Origin: Bin55 sp009840545
GTDB lineage: Bacteria > Pseudomonadota > Gammaproteobacteria > Pseudomonadales > Azotimanducaceae
Reading direction: 5' to 3'
DNA length: 64,000 nt
NCBI GenBank assembly: GCA_965208815.1
Contig: OZ242357.1
Coordinates: 2,542,001 to 2,606,000, forward strand
Positions within the stretch are counted from its first letter, which is position 1; each line of letters begins with the position of its first letter. Below, piece by piece: positions 59,716 to 64,000 of this stretch. Made by a program: the position numbers and the translations under genes. Below the pieces are notes generated by a model that saw only the letters and a program-made list of their open reading frames with translations, ran no database searches and was not told where the DNA came from.

Positions 59716-60873
59716 TCAACGGTTCGACTCGGTTTGGAGTAGATCCCTACGGTCCACCTTCTCCCAAGAAAATTCCTCCAATTCGCGACCAAAATGACCG
59801 TATGAAGCGGTGGCTTCGTAAATTGGTCTCTTGAGGTCCAACATATCGATGATTCCTTTAGGACGGAAGTCGAAATGTTCGGTCAACAGATCCACGATCT
59901 TGTCATCAGGTATGCCATTCGTCTCAAAGGTATTCAGTGAGATCGAAGTTGGTTCTGCACGACCAATTGCATAGCTGACTTGAATTTCACATCTTCGGGC
60001 AAGTCCGGCAGCTACAACGTTCTTCGCTGCATACCGACCCGCGTAGGAAGCAGATCGGTCGACTTTAGAAGGATCCTTGCCAGAAAACGCTCCACCTCCA
60101 TGGTGTGCCATGCCACCGTATGTGTCCACGATGATCTTTCTTCCCGTTAGTCCACAATCGGCTGCCGGTCCACCCATCTCGAATTTACCCGTTGGATTGA
60201 TATAGCACTTTGTCTCATCCGAGAAAAAGTTCTCGGGCAATGTGGGTCGAATAATTTCCTCTATGACCGCTTCGCGAATTTCCGCTTGGCTAACGTCTGG
60301 ACGATGCTGCGTCGATAGAACGACCGTATCGATCGAAGTGGGTGTGCCGTTGGAATATCGAAATGTTAGTTGGCATTTTGCATCTGGTCGCAAGAAAGGA
60401 AGAGACTGTCTTCGGAGTTCTGCATGCTTCATCATGAGTCGATGAGCGAAGGTGATCGGAGCTGGCATGAACACATCGGTTTCGTCGGACGCATAGCCGA
60501 ACATCATTCCCTGGTCACCTGCTCCCTGCTCATGACCTTCTTTCTCGTCCACACCAATGGCAATGTCTTCAGACTGCTGACCCAACACATTTACGATTTC
60601 ACAAGAGTCCGGATCCATACCGGTAGCCTCGTCGATATAGCCCGTCCGACGTACGACGTCTCGAGCTATGGACTCCACGTCGACATCCGCCGTTGTTCGC
60701 TTCTCACCAGCGATTACGATCGTGCCAGCCTTGACTAGCGTTTCACATGCAAGGCGGGACTCGGGATCCTGTTCTAGAATCGCATCCAGAATTGCATCGG
60801 ATATTCGATCTGCGAGTTTGTCCGGATGTCCTTCCGAAACGGATTCGGATGTGAATATGGCGTATTCAGACAT
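59716..60873 (-). CDS. metK: S-adenosylmethionine synthetase MetK
   Basis: 385 residues. It makes SAM from methionine and ATP. Motifs are SVSEGHPDKLADRISDAILDA, given in part, GAGDQGMMFGYA, the metal/phosphate loop GGGAFSGKDPSKVDRS and a terminal YGHFGRELEEFSWEK. Metal-binding Asp and Lys residues are present. It is first in the operon with metF and divergent from tkt. I looked for a SAM riboswitch in the 166-bp leader region and saw no convincing structure. Confidence 0.98.
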   Translation of the reverse strand: MSEYAIFTSESVSEGHPDKLADRISDAILDAILEQDPESRLACETLVKAGTIVIAGEKRTTADVDVESIARDVVRRTGYIDEATGMDPDSCEIVNVLGQQSEDIAIGVDEKEGHEQGAGDQGMMFGYASDETDVFMPAPITFAHRLMMKHAELRRQSLPFLRPDAKCQLTFRYSNGTPTSIDTVVLSTQHRPDVSQAEIREAVIEEIIRPTLPENFFSDETKCYINPTGKFEMGGPAADCGLTGRKIIVDTYGGMAHHGGGAFSGKDPSKVDRSASYAGRYAAKNVVAAGLARRCEIQVSYAIGRAEPTSISLNTFETNGIPDDKIVDLLTEHFDFRPKGIIDMLDLKRPIYEATASYGHFGRELEEFSWEKVDRRDLLQTESNR

Positions 60874-61039
60874 GTCTTCTCCACTGAATAGCGGAGTATT
60901 CTAATTTTCCGAAGTAATTGGCCGCTTTCAATGGTTATTCGAACTCTCGTCGCGATGTGAGAAATGAGGCGACTCGAGTTCAGTTTGCATTTGTTAGTTC
61001 AAACTACAAAATGACTACAGATTTCAATCCGAGTCCGTT

Positions 61040-63028
61040 ATGACCACAGCCAAAGAACGCTCCAATGCGATTCGTGCACTCGCTATGGATGCCGTGGAAC
61101 AAGCGAACTCGGGACATCCAGGCGCACCGATGGGTCTCGCTGACGTCGCTCAAGTACTGTGGCTTGAAAATCTCAAGTACAACCCAAGAAATCCGAAATG
61201 GTTCGACCGAGACCGCTTCGTTCTTTCCAACGGACACGCTTCGATGTTGTTGTACGGAGTACTCCACTTGACGGGCTATGACGTCTCGATTGACGATATC
61301 AAACGCTTTCGTCAATTGCATTCGAAAACTGCAGGACACCCCGAATACGGTGAATGCCCGGGTGTTGAAACAACGACTGGACCATTAGGACAGGGGCTCG
61401 CAAATGCAGTAGGAATGGCTCTCGCTGAAGCGCTTTTGTCGAAGCAATTCAACCAGCCTGGATTCGAAATTGTCAATCACCGCACTTGGGTAATCGTTGG
61501 AGATGGCTGCTTGATGGAAGGAATTTCGCATGAAGCAGCTTCCCTGGCTGGAACTCTGAAATTGGGGAAACTCACGGCGATTTACGACGATAACGGAATA
61601 TCAATCGACGGAGAGACGAAGTACTGGTTCACCGAAGACGTCTCCGCACGGTTTCGGGCATATGGATGGGAGGTCATTTCCGATGTGGACGGTCACGACA
61701 TCGCAGCAATTCGCAATGCGTTGCAGTCAGCCCGACAATCTTCCAACCAACCAACTCTCATCGCATGCAAGACCACCATTGGCTACGGTGCGCCTACGAA
61801 AGGCGGAACCGCAAGCACCCACGGATCTCCACTCGGCGCTGAGGAAGTAGTTGCCGCGCGCAAGTGCCTAGACTGGGAGTGGGAACCTTTCGAAGTTCCC
61901 GAAGAAATTCGATCCTCTTGGGACAGACAATCCGCGGGCAAAGCCAACGAACAGGACTGGAAAACGTTGTTCGGGGAATATGCTGAGAAGTACGCCGAAC
62001 TCGCTGAAGAGTATTCGCGACGAATGAACGGCATACTCCCGCGAGGTCTTGAGAGTGCGTTCGATGAATTCATTCAAGAGACTCAAGTCAATATTCAGTC
62101 TTTGGAAACGCGCAAGGCATCAGGTGCATGCCTCAATTTCCTCGGACCAAGACTAGAGGAACTCATCGGCGGTTCGGCCGATCTCACAGGATCCAACAAC
62201 ACTCAGTGGGACGGTGCAGGTTGGCTATGGGAGGACGGCAGATACTTGAACTTCGGGGTTCGCGAATTTGGTATGACGGCAATAGCCAATGGAATGGCTT
62301 TGCACGGCGGCTTCATTCCCTATACAGGGACCTTTCTAGTGTTCATGGAATATGCGAGAAATGCTGTCCGCCTCGCCGCTCTCATGGGACTGCGTCAAAT
62401 TCTTGTCTACACCCACGATTCGGTTGGTTTGGGAGAAGACGGTCCAACGCATCAGCCTGTTGAGCAACTTACAAACCTTCGAACTACTCCTAACATGTCT
62501 GTTTGGCGACCGTGTGACAGCGTGGAGACAGCAGTCGCTTGGAAACATGCCCTTTACCGCGCTCACGGCCCAACGGCGATAGTCCTCACTCGTCAGAAAA
62601 CTCAACCCCAAGCTCGCTCGGACAAACTGGTGGAATTGGTGGCACGCGGAGGTTATGTCTTGCATTCTGAGTGCAGTTCACTCGAAGTCGTCGTAATTGC
62701 CACTGGCTCTGAAGTGGAACTGGCTGTTGAAGCAGTCGCGAGACTCGGAGAACTGGCCAATGGAGTTCGCATTGTCTCCATGCCCAGCGTGGATACTTTT
62801 CTTGAACAAGACACCGAATATCGCCAGTCGGTTCTACCACCCCAAGTACGACAGCGCGTGTCCGTTGAGGCAGGACACACTGACTACTGGAACAAGTTCG
62901 TTGGACTTGACGGCGTGACAGTGGGAATTAATCGATTTGGTGTCTCGGCTCCTGGTCACGTGGCAATGGACTCACTAGGAATGAACGCGGAGTCGGTAAT
63001 AGATGCCATACGCTCCGTAATGGACTGA
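61040..63028 (+). CDS. tkt: Transketolase
   Basis: 662 residues. It transfers two-carbon units in the pentose phosphate and Calvin pathways with thiamine diphosphate. The ThDP motif is GDGCLMEGISHEAASLAG, ending with YDDNGISIDG near residue 185. GHPGAPMGLADVAQVLW and DRFVLSNGHASMLLY are the N-terminal signature, and THDSVGLGEDGPTHQPVEQL is the C-terminal one. Length and all domains are normal. pgk follows within about 10 bp; gap, often between them, is absent. Confidence 0.97.
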   Translation: MTTAKERSNAIRALAMDAVEQANSGHPGAPMGLADVAQVLWLENLKYNPRNPKWFDRDRFVLSNGHASMLLYGVLHLTGYDVSIDDIKRFRQLHSKTAGHPEYGECPGVETTTGPLGQGLANAVGMALAEALLSKQFNQPGFEIVNHRTWVIVGDGCLMEGISHEAASLAGTLKLGKLTAIYDDNGISIDGETKYWFTEDVSARFRAYGWEVISDVDGHDIAAIRNALQSARQSSNQPTLIACKTTIGYGAPTKGGTASTHGSPLGAEEVVAARKCLDWEWEPFEVPEEIRSSWDRQSAGKANEQDWKTLFGEYAEKYAELAEEYSRRMNGILPRGLESAFDEFIQETQVNIQSLETRKASGACLNFLGPRLEELIGGSADLTGSNNTQWDGAGWLWEDGRYLNFGVREFGMTAIANGMALHGGFIPYTGTFLVFMEYARNAVRLAALMGLRQILVYTHDSVGLGEDGPTHQPVEQLTNLRTTPNMSVWRPCDSVETAVAWKHALYRAHGPTAIVLTRQKTQPQARSDKLVELVARGGYVLHSECSSLEVVVIATGSEVELAVEAVARLGELANGVRIVSMPSVDTFLEQDTEYRQSVLPPQVRQRVSVEAGHTDYWNKFVGLDGVTVGINRFGVSAPGHVAMDSLGMNAESVIDAIRSVMD

Positions 63029-63037
63029 TGCGTGAAC

Positions 63038-64000
63038 GTGCATACGCTTGACGGCATCAATATCGCAGGCAAGCGCGTTGCGATCCGAGTCGATCTAAAT
63101 GTTCCGCTAAACGGCAATGAAGTTGCGAACGACGAGAGAATACGGGCCATCTTGCCAACCTTGACGTTGTGTAGGAAACGAGGTGCTGAAGTTGTCCTGT
63201 TGTCTCATTTGGGCAGACCAAAAGGTCGACCAGATGCAAGATACTCGTTACAACCTGTCGCTGACTACCTTGCACAACTCCTCAACCGTCCGGTCGCTTT
63301 TGTCTCCAACTGGCGGGCGACTTTCCTGAATACAAAACCCTACGATGGAATTCGACCGGGATCGGTCGCGATGTTGGAGAACGTTCGCTTTGAAAAAGGT
63401 GAGGAGCTCAACGATCCCAATCTCGGCCGAGAATTTGCGTCGATAGGTGAGGTTTATGTAATGGATGCGTTTGGTACAGCGCACCGCGCTCACGCATCGA
63501 CATGTGCGGCGATCGATTTCGCCAAGATAGCTTGTGCGGGTCCATTGCTCCTCAATGAGATCGACTCAATAGAAAGAGCAGTAAGCAATCCAAAGCGTCC
63601 ACTTGTTGCAGTCATCGGTGGTTCTAAAGTCTCCGGCAAGCTACAAGTGCTTCATCGCTTGGCGGACATAGCTGACACCATTCTCGTTGGTGGCGGAATG
63701 GCCAATACTTTTTTGCTTGCTCATGGTCTCCACGTTGGAAATTCTCTAGTCGAACCCGATTTGGTTGGAGAGGCTCGGTCTATATCCTCCGCAACGAATG
63801 TTCCATTGCCAACTGATGTCATGGCATGCAAGGAACTTGCTTCTTCAAGCATTGCTACGTTGAGACGAACCAAGGAGATTCAAAACGGTGACATCATTGC
63901 TGACATTGGTCCAATTACAGCTCGTAAATTTGCCTCACTGATACGAGACGCCGGCACTGTGCTATGGAATGGTCCAATGGGCGTGTTTGAATTTGATCAA
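63038..64000 (+). CDS. pgk: Phosphoglycerate kinase, 3' end beyond window
   Basis: 321 codons are visible, and the frame is still open at the last base. The start is GTG 63038 (VHTLDGINIAGKRV); GTG 63032 is an alternative. Signature RVAIRVDLNVPLNGNE lies near residue 16, VLLSHLGRPKG near 55, the substrate Arg in MLENVRFEKGEE near 115, and GGSKVSGKLQVL near 198. GTVLWNGPMGVFEFD marks the C-terminal ATP-binding region. It makes ATP from 1,3-bisphosphoglycerate in glycolysis. About 65-75 residues should lie beyond the edge. Confidence 0.95.
   Translation, partial: MHTLDGINIAGKRVAIRVDLNVPLNGNEVANDERIRAILPTLTLCRKRGAEVVLLSHLGRPKGRPDARYSLQPVADYLAQLLNRPVAFVSNWRATFLNTKPYDGIRPGSVAMLENVRFEKGEELNDPNLGREFASIGEVYVMDAFGTAHRAHASTCAAIDFAKIACAGPLLLNEIDSIERAVSNPKRPLVAVIGGSKVSGKLQVLHRLADIADTILVGGGMANTFLLAHGLHVGNSLVEPDLVGEARSISSATNVPLPTDVMACKELASSSIATLRRTKEIQNGDIIADIGPITARKFASLIRDAGTVLWNGPMGVFEFDQ

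Noticed and set aside
60874..61039. Possible SAM riboswitch before metK
   Set aside because: I could not draw a conserved SAM-I, SAM-II, SAM/SAH or SAH fold; the region is short and shared with the tkt promoter.

Overview
The window reads as one contiguous chromosomal segment of a gammaproteobacterium, probably marine or another aquatic heterotroph. The evidence is the gene order. It carries an almost complete yrbG-kdsC-lptCAB-rpoN-hpf-ptsN-rapZ-npr operon, an mreBCD-yhdP-tldD-pmbA string, a Fur protein of the Pseudomonas type, murA beside ibaG/bolA, and metK divergent from tkt-pgk. I see no tRNA, rRNA, CRISPR array or prophage. Base composition is moderate except for one very GC-rich block made of two insertion sequences.

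Layout. 1-7,000: a PhyH-type dioxygenase, an nfeD-slipin membrane-quality-control pair, an SMP-30-type lactonase, an orphan double-ATPase peptide ABC protein, fur and an AlkD-like gene. 7,100-10,500: zapE followed by a PQQ dehydrogenase carrying an N-terminal haem motif. 10,800-14,700 is the accessory zone. It holds two IS3-family elements only 20 bp apart, with inverted repeats I could align by eye, flanked by two tiny single-membrane-span ORFs, and then a decayed DUF4143 ATPase gene with two in-frame TGA codons. 14,800-23,500: murA-bolA (minus) and the LPS-transport / sigma-54 / nitrogen-PTS operon (plus), which lacks kdsD. 23,500-32,600: pmbA, tldD, yhdP, mreD, mreC and mreB on the minus strand, without maf or rng. 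33,000-37,300: gatCAB and a ferredoxin-NADP reductase.

37,400-48,300 is the most distinctive block. A 1,414-residue TonB-dependent receptor is followed, after a strong intrinsic terminator, by two successive copies of a TPR lipoprotein plus CRTAC1 (VCBS/ASPIC-UnbV) lipoprotein pair. The receptor has a good sigma-70 promoter with a 20-bp dyad directly upstream of the -35 box. 48,500-51,400: a YfcE-type phosphoesterase, a DUF1499 protein, and a YrbL-like protein paired with a zinc-ribbon methyltransferase. 51,400-55,600: a haem-copper oxidase operon whose subunit II is fused to cytochrome c. 55,700-64,000: alanine dehydrogenase, a 638-residue protein I read as a degenerate ChpA/CheA-type chemosensory kinase, metF, metK, tkt and the start of pgk, which runs off the end.

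Most genes are housekeeping: envelope building (murA, lpt, mre, yhdP), translation (gatCAB), respiration (cox), and one-carbon and sugar metabolism (metK, metF, tkt, pgk). The candidates for something new are the duplicated TPR/CRTAC1 module behind the TonB receptor and the kinase-dead ChpA-like protein. All functions come from reading motifs and gene context; no database search was run.
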